Source: VAZQ01 sp963739385 (lineage in GTDB: Bacteria; Pseudomonadota; Alphaproteobacteria; Rhizobiales; Xanthobacteraceae). Taken from it: a stretch of DNA of 64,000 bases. The notes beneath the pieces are model-generated. The model ran no database searches. It saw nothing but the letters and a program-made list of their open reading frames with translations, and was not told the DNA's origin. Position numbers and translations under genes: made by a program. This document shows, in pieces, positions 28,655 to 36,375 of the stretch; within the stretch, counting starts at the first letter, position 1; the number at the start of each line of letters is the position of its first letter. The stretch covers positions 1-64,000 of the forward strand of contig CAVUAI010000062.1 in NCBI GenBank assembly GCA_963739385.1. Direction: 5' to 3'.

Positions 28655-29386
28655 TCAATGCACAGGGTCCGCTGTTGATTGCTCCAACAGCCGTCCGCGG
28701 CCGGCAACATGGGCATTGTCGCCCACCAGCCGCAACGCCGCCCAGAACGCCGCCTGCGTGCTGGAGACGACGGGAATTCCGTAGCGGGCTTCCAGCGGTT
28801 TCGCCACCCCCAGGGTACGGAGCCCTCCACAGGAGATGAGCAGGGCCTCGGCGCTCGGCGCCTGCTCGCACACATTCGAGCCGAGGGCGATAATGTCCGT
28901 CTCGCTCTTGCTGCCGGGCTCGCCGAAGCCGAACAGACCGAAACCGCGCAAGGCCAGCACGTCGAAGCCGTGCGCCGTAAGAAAGCCCTCGAGGCGATTG
29001 TTCACATCGTCGGCGTAGGCGGTGGCAACTACGATCCGCCGTGCTCCGAAACTGCGCAGCCCGTCGACGACGGCCTGGCTCATGGTGCTCACTGGCAGGC
29101 CGGTGGCGGCCCGCAGCTTGCCGAGAAGCTGCTCGTGCGCTTCGGCACCGCGATAGAAGGTGAGCGACGTTCCAATCACCATGATCGCGTCGACATCCTG
29201 GCGGGCGAGATGCTCGGCCGCCGGCAGAATACCCTCCCACGCGCCGTCATATCCTGTCGGCGTCAGCGATCGCACGCCAACGCCACGCGCAAGGAAGCGC
29301 ACGCCGGGGTACATCTGCAGGCCTTCGTCCGGCACGGTATCGGTCGCGAACGGAACCACCAGCCCGATGGTGACGTCTTCCTGCAT
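28655..29386 (-). CDS. Arylmalonate decarboxylase-like protein (Asp/Glu racemase superfamily)
   Basis: A 243-residue protein. IMVIGTSLTFYRGAEAHE and LLISCGGLRTLGVAKPLE are the two active-site regions. As in arylmalonate decarboxylase, the first site has Gly-Thr-Ser with no cysteine and the second keeps Cys in SCGGL, whereas racemases and maleate isomerase have two cysteines. The best reading is a decarboxylase-type enzyme acting on a substituted malonate, but a different small diacid is possible. ATG 29386 follows GAGGAGG. The gene is 29 bases downstream of a tricarboxylate-type binding protein gene, a pairing that suggests uptake and breakdown of one organic acid. Confidence 0.75.
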   Translation of the reverse strand: MQEDVTIGLVVPFATDTVPDEGLQMYPGVRFLARGVGVRSLTPTGYDGAWEGILPAAEHLARQDVDAIMVIGTSLTFYRGAEAHEQLLGKLRAATGLPVSTMSQAVVDGLRSFGARRIVVATAYADDVNNRLEGFLTAHGFDVLALRGFGLFGFGEPGSKSETDIIALGSNVCEQAPSAEALLISCGGLRTLGVAKPLEARYGIPVVSSTQAAFWAALRLVGDNAHVAGRGRLLEQSTADPVH

Positions 29387-29415
29387 GCGATCCTCCTCGC
29401 GTTCGACAGCCTCTA

Positions 29416-30417
29416 TCAATCCTCAGTGGCCCCGGCCGCCTTGATGACCGGCGCCCATTTCGCGATCTCGCCGCGCAGATAAGCGGCGAATTCCCGGGGC
29501 GTGCTGGTCATTGGCTGCATCCCGAGCCGCAGAAAGTGCTCCCGGGTCGCAGGCTCCGCTACCACCGCGGCCAAGGCCTCGTTCAAGGCGCCGAGCACAG
29601 GTGCGGGCAGATTCGCGGGCGCTACAAGGCTTTGCCAGGAATTTGCCTCGTAGCCTGCGAGCCCTGCCTCGATCAGGGTTGGCACGTCGGGAAGGGTTTC
29701 CACGCGCGTCCCGACGGTAACGCCGAGTGCTCTCACGCGGGCCTCGCGAACCAATCCCGTCACCGGTCCGACGTCCCCGAACATCAGCGGCACGTGGCCG
29801 GCGACAACGTCGTTGAGCGCCGGGCCGCCGCCGCGATAGGGAATGTGCCTGATGTCCGCACCGGTCATACTCTTGAACAACTCCATGTAGATGTGGTGCG
29901 GCGCGCCCATGCCGCCCGAGGCGTAGCTCAGAGCGCCCGGCCTGGATTTTGCGAGCGCGACCAGTTCGGCGACCGAATTGGCCGGCAACGCGGGGTTTAC
30001 GACCAGCACGAACGGCACGGCCGCGATGAGCGAGATGAGCGAAAAGTCCACCAGCGGATCGTACGGCAGCTTGCGGTAGACGCTGGGATTGAACGCAAGC
30101 GTGGAACTCGTGGCAGCGAGCAGCGTATAGCCATCGGCTGCGGAGCGCGCGACATAAACGCCGCCGGTCGCCGTCCCCTGCCCCGGGCGGTTCTCGATGA
30201 TGAACGGCTGGCCCATTCGCCGTTCGAGTCCTTGCGCCAGGAAGCGGGCAAGCGCATCGGTCCCGCCGCCCGCGGCGTAAGGAACGACGATGCGCACCGG
30301 CTTGGTCGGATAGTTCGTCGGCGAAACATCCTGAGCCGAGGCGGAGGCCGCGCCGACAAGACAAAGGGCGCCTGTCAGGGCGCCCCTCGTCTTCGTCCAG
30401 GACCAATGCGCAGTCAT
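29416..30417 (-). CDS. Tripartite tricarboxylate transporter substrate-binding protein (Bug family)
   Basis: A 333-residue periplasmic binding protein with signal peptide (LTGALCLVGAASASA). Bug-family marks include YPTKPVRIVVPYAAGGGTDA, FIIENRPGQG, GTATGGVYVARSAADGYTLL and RHIPYRGGGPALNDVVAGHV. Such proteins bind carboxylated solutes and work with TctAB-type permeases, which are not in the window. Many genomes hold dozens of orphan copies. It forms a pair with the decarboxylase-like gene downstream. Confidence 0.9.
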   Translation of the reverse strand: MTAHWSWTKTRGALTGALCLVGAASASAQDVSPTNYPTKPVRIVVPYAAGGGTDALARFLAQGLERRMGQPFIIENRPGQGTATGGVYVARSAADGYTLLAATSSTLAFNPSVYRKLPYDPLVDFSLISLIAAVPFVLVVNPALPANSVAELVALAKSRPGALSYASGGMGAPHHIYMELFKSMTGADIRHIPYRGGGPALNDVVAGHVPLMFGDVGPVTGLVREARVRALGVTVGTRVETLPDVPTLIEAGLAGYEANSWQSLVAPANLPAPVLGALNEALAAVVAEPATREHFLRLGMQPMTSTPREFAAYLRGEIAKWAPVIKAAGATED

Positions 30418-30447
30418 CGCATCGCCCTTCCCGGCGGTGAGCGAACG

Positions 30448-31246
30448 TCAGCCCTTGACCAGAACCGGTCCGGAGCCCTGCGGCCGCTCGCCCTCGCTCA
30501 TGATGCCAAGCCGCTTGGCGACCTCCGTATAAGCCTCCAGTAGACCGCCGAGATCGCGGCGGAAGCGGTCCTTGTCGAGCTTCTCACTCGATTTGATGTC
30601 CCACAGCCGGCAAGAGTTCGGGAGATATCTCGTCAGCCACCACGATCCGCATGAGATCGTTCTCCCACAGCCGACCGGTCTCCATCTTGAAGTCGACCAG
30701 GCGGATGCCGACTCCCAAAAACAGCCCGGAGAGGAAATCGTTGACGCGGATGGCGAGCGCCATGATGTCGTCGATCTCCTGCGGCGTGGCCCAGCCGAAG
30801 GCGGTGATGTGCTCCTCGGACACCATCGGGTCGCCGAGCTGGTCGTTCTTGTAATAGAACTCGATGATCGAGCGCGGGAGCTGCGTGCCCTCCTCGATGC
30901 CGAGGCGCTTCGCCAGCGTACCTGCGGCGACATTGCGCACGACCACTTCCAAGGGAATGATCTCCACCTCGCGGATCAACTGCTCACGCATGTTGAGACG
31001 CCGGATGAAGTGGGTCGGAACTCCGATGTCGTTCAGGTGCTGGAAGACGTATTCGGAGATTCGATTGTTGAGCACCCCTTTGCCTTCGATGATCTCGTGC
31101 TTCTTCGCATTGAAGGCGGTCGCGTCGTCCTTGAAGTGCTGGATCAGCGTTCCGGGCTCCGGTCCTTCATACAGGACCTTCGCCTTGCCTTCATAAATGC
31201 GGCGACGGCGGCTCATCGGAGTGTACCGTGGTTTGTTGATGTCCAT
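30448..31246 (-). CDS. purC: SAICAR synthetase (frameshift at about 30,617)
   Basis: Joins aspartate to CAIR in purine synthesis. The protein begins MDINKPRYTPMSRRRRIYEG; the second Met (31216) may be the real start. KAKVLYEGPEPGTLIQHFKD, EIIEGKGVLNNRISEYVFQH, PLEVVVRNVAAGTLAKRLG and IRLVDFKMETGRLW are all present. After VVADEISP the frame runs to a stop, while the adjacent frame has the expected SCRLWDIKSSEKLDKDRFRR and a normal end at 30448. The site reads GAACTC where GACTC would keep the frame. This enzyme is needed for purine synthesis, so an assembly error is more likely than a broken gene. Confidence 0.88.
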
Positions 31247-31593
31247 CTGGATGCCGTGGCTCCGTTTTGATGTGATGTCCGCGGCGGCGGTGGCGGCGCG
31301 ACAAAAAGGTGAACATGCGACGCGTCCACACCGGCCAAACTAGCCGATCACGCCGCGCAGCACAATCACGTCCCAATTGTTTTATGGCGCGCCGCATGGG
31401 TGTCGAATCACTCCGTGATCGGTTGCCTTGACGATCGCATCCCGCTATGCAAGGCCGCAAATAGTTCCGATAGTGGATCGATGTAGACACCACGGACAAG
31501 ACACTGACACAGCGTGCGTTGCGACCAGACGGTTTGCAGCGAGCCGCGGGATGCAAGAGCGGCCGGCCGCTCCCGAAAGACAGCGAGGCAGGC
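31247..31593. other. Divergent intergenic stretch, no gene seen
   Basis: This 347-base gap separates purC (minus) from the zeta-subunit gene (plus) and must hold both promoters. I see no frame, terminator or clear riboswitch fold in it. Confidence 0.4.
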
Positions 31594-31918
31594 ATGACCA
31601 CGTTCGACAAGCGCGAGGAAGGTTTCGAGAAGCAGTTTGCCGTAGACGAGGAACTGAGATTTAAGGCCAACGCCCGGCGCAACAGGCTCCTCGGGCAATG
31701 GGCGGCCGCCAAGCTCGGGCTCGCAGGCGCCGAGGCGGATGCCTATGCCAAGGCTGTGGTCATGTCCGATTTCGAGGAAGCCGGGGATCATGACGTCTTT
31801 CGCAAGATTCGCAGTGACTTCGACGCAAAAGGCGTGAGCGAATTGGACCACCAGAATCCGACGCACCATGGATCAACTGATGGCCCAGGCCGTGCAGGAG
31901 ATCAAAGCCGGAAGCTGA
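31594..31918 (+). CDS. ATP synthase inhibitor zeta subunit (DUF1476), frameshift at about 31,855
   Basis: The alphaproteobacterial zeta protein binds F1-ATPase and blocks its reverse rotation. MTTFDKREEGFEKQFAVDEE, RFKANARRNRLLGQWAAAKL and DVFRKIRSDFDAKGVSELDH match the four-helix family (DUF1476, about 105 residues). After DHQ the given frame becomes unlike the family and runs far on. With one A removed from CAGAATCCG it continues IRRTMDQLMAQAVQEIKAGS and stops at 31918, giving the standard 107 residues. The indel is probably a sequencing error. The gene diverges from purC and stands alone. Confidence 0.88.
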
Positions 31919-32091
31919 TCCCGGTCATTATTGCCGTGTCCGATGCGGCTCCGGTCCAACTCGATCTGCAGCGGATGTCCCGCCGCACGATGCAGATGGT
32001 CTCGATCAGCGACGGTGCCGGGGGGTGTCGAGCCAGCGTCAAGCCCTTTGTTTGATTATTCTTCTTGGGTCCAACGTGTGAGGCGCATCGC

Positions 32092-32871
32092 ATGTCCACG
32101 TCTGGTTTCTCCCTCGCCCGCCGGCTGCGCGCCGGCGAGATCGTCTACAGCGGCTGGTGCGGCCTGCCGTCCCCGATCGTCGCCGAGCTCGTTGGCCGTG
32201 AAGGCTTTCCCGCGGTTACGCTCGACGGCCAGCATGGGCTATGGGACACCGCCTCAGTGTTGGCCGCCATCGCCCAGGTGCGCCAAGGCGGCGCGGCTCC
32301 TATCGTGCGGATCCCCGTCGGCGAATTCGCGACTGCGAGTCGGGCCCTCGATTTCGGCGCCGAGGGCATTATTGCGCCGATGATCAACACCGAGGCTGAC
32401 GCGCGCGCCTACGTCTCGTTCGCCAAGTTCCCACCAATCGGTGAACGCAGCTGGGGGCCGCACCGGGCAACGACGCTCGCCAATATGCCCGACCAGAAGG
32501 TCTACCTGCGCGAGGCCAACGGCCTCATCGTCACCTTCGCCATGATCGAGACCCGCACCGCACTCGATAACGTGGAAGCAATCGCGGCGACGCCGGGGAT
32601 TGACGCGCTCTTTCTTGGACCCGCGGACCTCTCGATCGCGCTCAGCAGGGGCGCCGACGTCGATCCGATGTCGGGCGAGGTGGACCGCGAGCTCGATCGC
32701 ATCATCGCGGCGGCGGCCAAGGCCGGCAAGATCATGGGTGCGTACTGCCACTCCGCCGAGCGCGCGGTCGCGCTTGCAAAGCGCGGGGTGCGTTTCCTCG
32801 CCGTTGGCAGCGACATGGGCTTTCTCCGCGCCGGCGCGGCCGCAGCGCTCAAGACTCTCAAAGGTTCGTAG
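32092..32871 (+). CDS. HpcH/HpaI-type aldolase
   Basis: A 259-residue class II pyruvate aldolase of the HpcH/HpaI family. It shows PAVTLDGQHGLWD with the base region (usually DxEHG, here DGQHG), PIVRIPVGEF, APMINTEADARAYVSFAKFP, the Glu in MIETRTALDNVEAI and LFLGPADLSIAL with the metal ligand Asp. The enzyme would split or form 4-hydroxy-2-oxo acids with pyruvate. DGQHG in place of DxEHG makes the exact substrate uncertain. ATG 32092 follows GTGAGG. It is 173 bases after the zeta gene on the same strand. Confidence 0.85.
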   Translation: MSTSGFSLARRLRAGEIVYSGWCGLPSPIVAELVGREGFPAVTLDGQHGLWDTASVLAAIAQVRQGGAAPIVRIPVGEFATASRALDFGAEGIIAPMINTEADARAYVSFAKFPPIGERSWGPHRATTLANMPDQKVYLREANGLIVTFAMIETRTALDNVEAIAATPGIDALFLGPADLSIALSRGADVDPMSGEVDRELDRIIAAAAKAGKIMGAYCHSAERAVALAKRGVRFLAVGSDMGFLRAGAAAALKTLKGS

Positions 32872-32965
32872 CCTGGATGAGCGCAGCGAAATCTGGGGCT
32901 GTCCTCCCGCATTCCGCCATAGCGCGTCGAAGACGCGCGCAAACGCGCTTTACGCTCCATGCGGG

Positions 32966-34168
32966 CTACGACTGATCGATAGCTTTTGCCAATAGGTCGA
33001 GCACGCCCGCGAGATCGTCCTCGACCGCACCCGCCGCGACGTCGAGCACGCGGTAGCCGCGCTCGATCAACCATGCGCGCCGGTCGCTGCGCGTCTTGGC
33101 CGCGAGGTCGCTTTCATGCGTCGGCGCCACGTCGATGACCAGGCGCAGCGGGAAGGAAACGAAGTCGGTGATGTGCGTCCCCACCGGCACCTGCCGCTTG
33201 ATCCCCTTTCCAGCGAAACGCCGATCCTTGGTGAGACCCTCCCACAGCAGGCGTTCGGCGTCGGTCGGATTGCGGCGCAGAAGCCGCGCCAGGCCGCGCA
33301 CCGGACCGCGCTCGCCCGGTGCTTGCGCTTCGCCGTATTCCGCGAGCAGCGCGCGCAAGGCCTTTGCCTCCTCGCCGTCGAGCACGCCGCCGCGCGCCGG
33401 GCCTTTGCGTCCTTCGGTGAGCGCGACGACGATGCCGTGCAAGGTCTGGATATCCTGACGCGTCGGCTGCATGCGGGCGAAAATGTTGCGCAGGTTGACC
33501 AGCATGGTCGCCCGCTTGTCCAGCGGACGAAAGTATTCGATGCGATCGAGCTCGCGTTCCAGGTTGGCAAAGAACGCCTGCACCTGTTCCTTGTTGGCCG
33601 GCTCCGACTTGTTCGGCATGAGGAATGGAAGCGCGCCGCCGGACGCGAGCTTGAACCATTCGTAGGCGACGAGCGCGACCGCCTGGGCGAGATTGAGCGA
33701 TGCAAAGGCGGGATTGACCGCAAAGGTGACGATGCGGTCCGCCAGCGCGACTTCTTCGTTCTCGAGGCCGTAACGCTCGCGCCCGAACAGCACCGCCACG
33801 CTCTCGCCGGCGGCGACCCGAGGTGCCAGGAAGGCGGCCGCCTCATCCGCCCCGATCACAGGCTTGGCCTGATCGTGTGCGCGCGCCGTGGTCGCCAGCA
33901 CCAAGGTGCAGTCGGCGATCGCGGCCTCCAGCGTTTCGAACAGCATCGCATCGTCGAGAATGCGGTCGGCGCCAGAGGCCGACCGCCGCGCCTGGAGGTT
34001 GGGCCAGCCATCGCGCGGCCTGACAAGCCGCAACCGTCCCAGTCCGAAGTTGGCCATCACGCGCGCGGCCGCGCCGATGTTCTCGCCGAGTTGCGGCTCC
34101 ACCAGCACGATGACCGGCCCGGGGGTCTCGATCCAGTTCCGGGTCTTGTCAGTTCCGGCGCCGGGCAT
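32966..34168 (-). CDS. trmJ: tRNA/rRNA methyltransferase (TrmJ/SpoU family) with a C-terminal DUF559 domain
   Basis: Residues 1 to about 245 are a TrmJ-like SPOUT methyltransferase, which 2'-O-methylates position 32 of tRNAs: PVIVLVEPQLGENIGAAARV, FGLGRLRLVRPRDGWPN, VLFGRERYGLENEEVALADR and SLNLAQAVALVAYEWFKL form the knotted SAM site. From about residue 290 a second domain starts, with LLRRNPTDAERLLWEGLTKD, HITDFVSFPLRLVIDVAPTH and AWLIERGYRVLDVAAGAVED. That is the DUF559 (Vsr-like, restriction-endonuclease-fold) pattern, but the usual E-x-D-G-x-Q-H stretch is changed to D-V-A-P-T-H. Total length is 400 residues, where TrmJ alone has about 250. The methyltransferase name is firm; the fusion's meaning is unknown. 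Confidence 0.85.
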   Translation of the reverse strand: MPGAGTDKTRNWIETPGPVIVLVEPQLGENIGAAARVMANFGLGRLRLVRPRDGWPNLQARRSASGADRILDDAMLFETLEAAIADCTLVLATTARAHDQAKPVIGADEAAAFLAPRVAAGESVAVLFGRERYGLENEEVALADRIVTFAVNPAFASLNLAQAVALVAYEWFKLASGGALPFLMPNKSEPANKEQVQAFFANLERELDRIEYFRPLDKRATMLVNLRNIFARMQPTRQDIQTLHGIVVALTEGRKGPARGGVLDGEEAKALRALLAEYGEAQAPGERGPVRGLARLLRRNPTDAERLLWEGLTKDRRFAGKGIKRQVPVGTHITDFVSFPLRLVIDVAPTHESDLAAKTRSDRRAWLIERGYRVLDVAAGAVEDDLAGVLDLLAKAIDQS

Positions 34169-34389
34169 GGCCGTTCTGTTTTTCCTCTTGAGCCTGTCAG
34201 CGGCAGGGCATTTGGCGTTGCCTGCGAGAAGGTATAGCGCGAATGCCCGCGAAAAAGGCAGCGAGCGGCTTTAACAGCCCCCGTCGCGGTGCTATAGCGA
34301 CGCCCGCCGGGCGGGCCACCCGAACGCTCGCCGTCTCCGATCTCTCCCGAGGCGCCGCTTCGGCATGCTGGCGCTCGCAAAGGTCCCCA

Positions 34390-35604
34390 ATGGCGAAAAT
34401 CCAAGTGACGAATCCGGTCGTCGAGATGGACGGCGACGAGATGACCCGCATCATCTGGCATCTCATCAAGGAGAAGCTGATCCATCCTCATCTGGACATC
34501 GAACTGCTCTACTACGACCTCGGCATGCAAAAGCGCGACGAGACCCGCGACCGGATCACCATCGAAGCTGCGGAGGCGATCAAGAAGGTCGGCGTCGGCG
34601 TGAAATGCGCCACCATTACCCCGGATGAAGGGCGGGTGAAGGAATTCGGCCTCAAGGAAATGTACCGCTCGCCCAACGGGACCATCCGCAACATCCTCGG
34701 TGGCGTCATCTTCCGCGAGCCGATCATCTGCAAGAACGTGCCGCGGCTGGTACCGGGCTGGACCAAGCCAATCATCATCGGCCGCCACGCCTACGGCGAC
34801 CAATACCGTGCCACAGATTTCAAGGTGCCCGGCAAGGGCAAGCTGTCGCTCACCTTCGTGGGCGACGACGGCACCAAGATCGAGCGCGAGGTTTTTCGCT
34901 TTCCAGGCAGTGGCGTCACGATGGCGATGTACAACCTCGATGACTCGATCCGCGACTTCGCCCGCGCGTCGCTCAACTACGGTCTCAACCGCAATTATCC
35001 CGTCTACCTCTCGACCAAGAACACCATCGTCAAGGTCTACGACGGCCGCTTCAAAGACATCTTCCAGGAGGTCTATGACGCGGAGTTCAAGGCCGCATTC
35101 GAGAAGAAGGGCATTTTCTACGAGCATCGGCTGATCGACGACATGGTGGCGGCCGCGCTGAAATGGTCGGGCGGCTATGTCTGGGCGTGCAAGAACTACG
35201 ACGGCGACGTGCAGTCGGATACTGTCGCGCAAGGCTACGGCTCGCTCGGATTGATGACCTCGGTGCTGATGACCCCGGACGGCAAGGTGGTCGAGGCCGA
35301 GGCGGCGCACGGCACGGTGACGCGTCACTACCGCCAGCACCAGAAGGGCGAGCAGACATCGACCAATTCGGTCGCGTCCATCTATGCGTGGACGCGCGGG
35401 CTCGCCCACCGCGCCAAGCTCGACGACAATGCCGAGCTCGCGAAATTCGCCGCCACGCTGGAGAGAGTCACGGTCGGCACCGTCGAATCCGGCTTCATGA
35501 CCAAGGACTTGGCACTGCTCGTGGGCGCCGACCAGAAATGGCTCTCCACCACGGCCTTCCTCGACAAGGTGGACGAAAACTTGAAACAAGCGATGGCGGC
35601 GTAG
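34390..35604 (+). CDS. icd: Isocitrate dehydrogenase, NADP-dependent
   Basis: TCA-cycle enzyme converting isocitrate and NADP+ to 2-oxoglutarate, CO2 and NADPH. The 404-residue protein is of the homodimeric, eukaryote-like type II common in alphaproteobacteria: MAKIQVTNPVVEMDGDEMTR, CATITPDEGRVKEFGLKEMY, SPNGTIRNILGGVIFREPII, and YDGDVQSDTVAQGYGSLGLM with the metal-binding Asp residues. AAAGG lies before ATG 34390; an in-frame head from 34243 is not conserved. The stop TAG (35602-35604) is the first codon of a palindromic repeat. Confidence 0.96.
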   Translation: MAKIQVTNPVVEMDGDEMTRIIWHLIKEKLIHPHLDIELLYYDLGMQKRDETRDRITIEAAEAIKKVGVGVKCATITPDEGRVKEFGLKEMYRSPNGTIRNILGGVIFREPIICKNVPRLVPGWTKPIIIGRHAYGDQYRATDFKVPGKGKLSLTFVGDDGTKIEREVFRFPGSGVTMAMYNLDDSIRDFARASLNYGLNRNYPVYLSTKNTIVKVYDGRFKDIFQEVYDAEFKAAFEKKGIFYEHRLIDDMVAAALKWSGGYVWACKNYDGDVQSDTVAQGYGSLGLMTSVLMTPDGKVVEAEAAHGTVTRHYRQHQKGEQTSTNSVASIYAWTRGLAHRAKLDDNAELAKFAATLERVTVGTVESGFMTKDLALLVGADQKWLSTTAFLDKVDENLKQAMAA

Positions 35605-35765
35605 TGTGGCGGTTCAGAAGTCCGCATCGTTTCTGCGGCAAGTCCGAAATGCGGACTTCTGAACCAAAGCCACACTAGGTCAATAAGTTGCTAGTGTCCT
35701 TCGATTCCGAAGTTCGCAAACTAACGTGCCTCACAATGATGCGAACTTCGGAATCGGGACACTAG
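35602..35765. repeat. Bipartite palindromic repeat, copy 1
   Basis: Two long hairpins in tandem. Hairpin 1 (35602-35678) starts at the icd stop TAG with TAGTGTGGCGGTTCAGAAG and ends in CACACTAG. Its arms pair over about 25 bases with one 3-base bulge. Hairpin 2 (35691-35765) begins CTAGTGTCCTTCGATTCCG and ends GGGACACTAG, with one 2-base bulge. The 12-base spacer is GTCAATAAGTTG. The same unit occurs at 53888-54050 (inverted) and 57007-57169. It could end transcription or protect messenger ends. Confidence 0.85.
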
Positions 35766-35851
35766 CTCGCCGGGACGGGTCTTCGACCTGCCGGCATGTC
35801 GGCGCCGATCGCAGACGACGGAAGAAGTCCCCAAGCGAAGGGAGATGTCCA

Positions 35852-36349
35852 ATGCGCATCTGCTGGCAACCGTTGCTGCTCTCCGTTGTCGCCATGTTGG
35901 CGGCGGGCGCCGCTGCGGCACAAGTCCCGGCTCCGATCGCAGCCCCGGGCGAAACCGCGGTCGCCACGCTCCACGCCGAGGGCGCTCAGGTCTACGAATG
36001 CAAGGCCGGTAATGACGGCAAGCTGGCGTGGGCCTTCCGCGAACCGATTGCGACGCTGCTGCTCGACGGCAAGACCGTCGGCCGCCACTATGCCGGGCCG
36101 AACTGGGAGCACGCCGACGGCAGCGCCGTGGTCGGCAAGGTCGCCGCCAACGCGCCCGCCAAGAGCGCGAGCGACATTCCGTGGCTCAAGCTTGAGGTGA
36201 CGGCGCATCGCGGCAGCGGCGCACTCTCGGGCGTCACGACGGTGCAGCGGATCAATACTGCCGGCGGCGTCCTCACCGGCGCTTGCGACCAGGCCGGCGC
36301 GTTCCACAGTGTGCCCTACGCCGCCGATTATGTCTTCCTGCGCAAATGA
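35852..36349 (+). CDS. Exported DUF3455-like protein
   Basis: A 165-residue protein with a signal peptide (PLLLSVVAMLAAGAAAAQVP). The mature domain has EGAQVYECKAGNDGKLAWAF, GRHYAGPNWEHADGSAVVGK, PWLKLEVTAHRGSGALSGVT and VQRINTAGGVLTGACDQAGA. This is the DUF3455 pattern, known in fungi and bacteria without a described function. One or two cysteines may pair. ATG 35852 follows AAGGGAGATG. The start is 87 bases after the palindromic repeat. Confidence 0.8.
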   Translation: MRICWQPLLLSVVAMLAAGAAAAQVPAPIAAPGETAVATLHAEGAQVYECKAGNDGKLAWAFREPIATLLLDGKTVGRHYAGPNWEHADGSAVVGKVAANAPAKSASDIPWLKLEVTAHRGSGALSGVTTVQRINTAGGVLTGACDQAGAFHSVPYAADYVFLRK

Positions 36350-36375
36350 TCGGGACACGACGGTGATGTGGGGCC

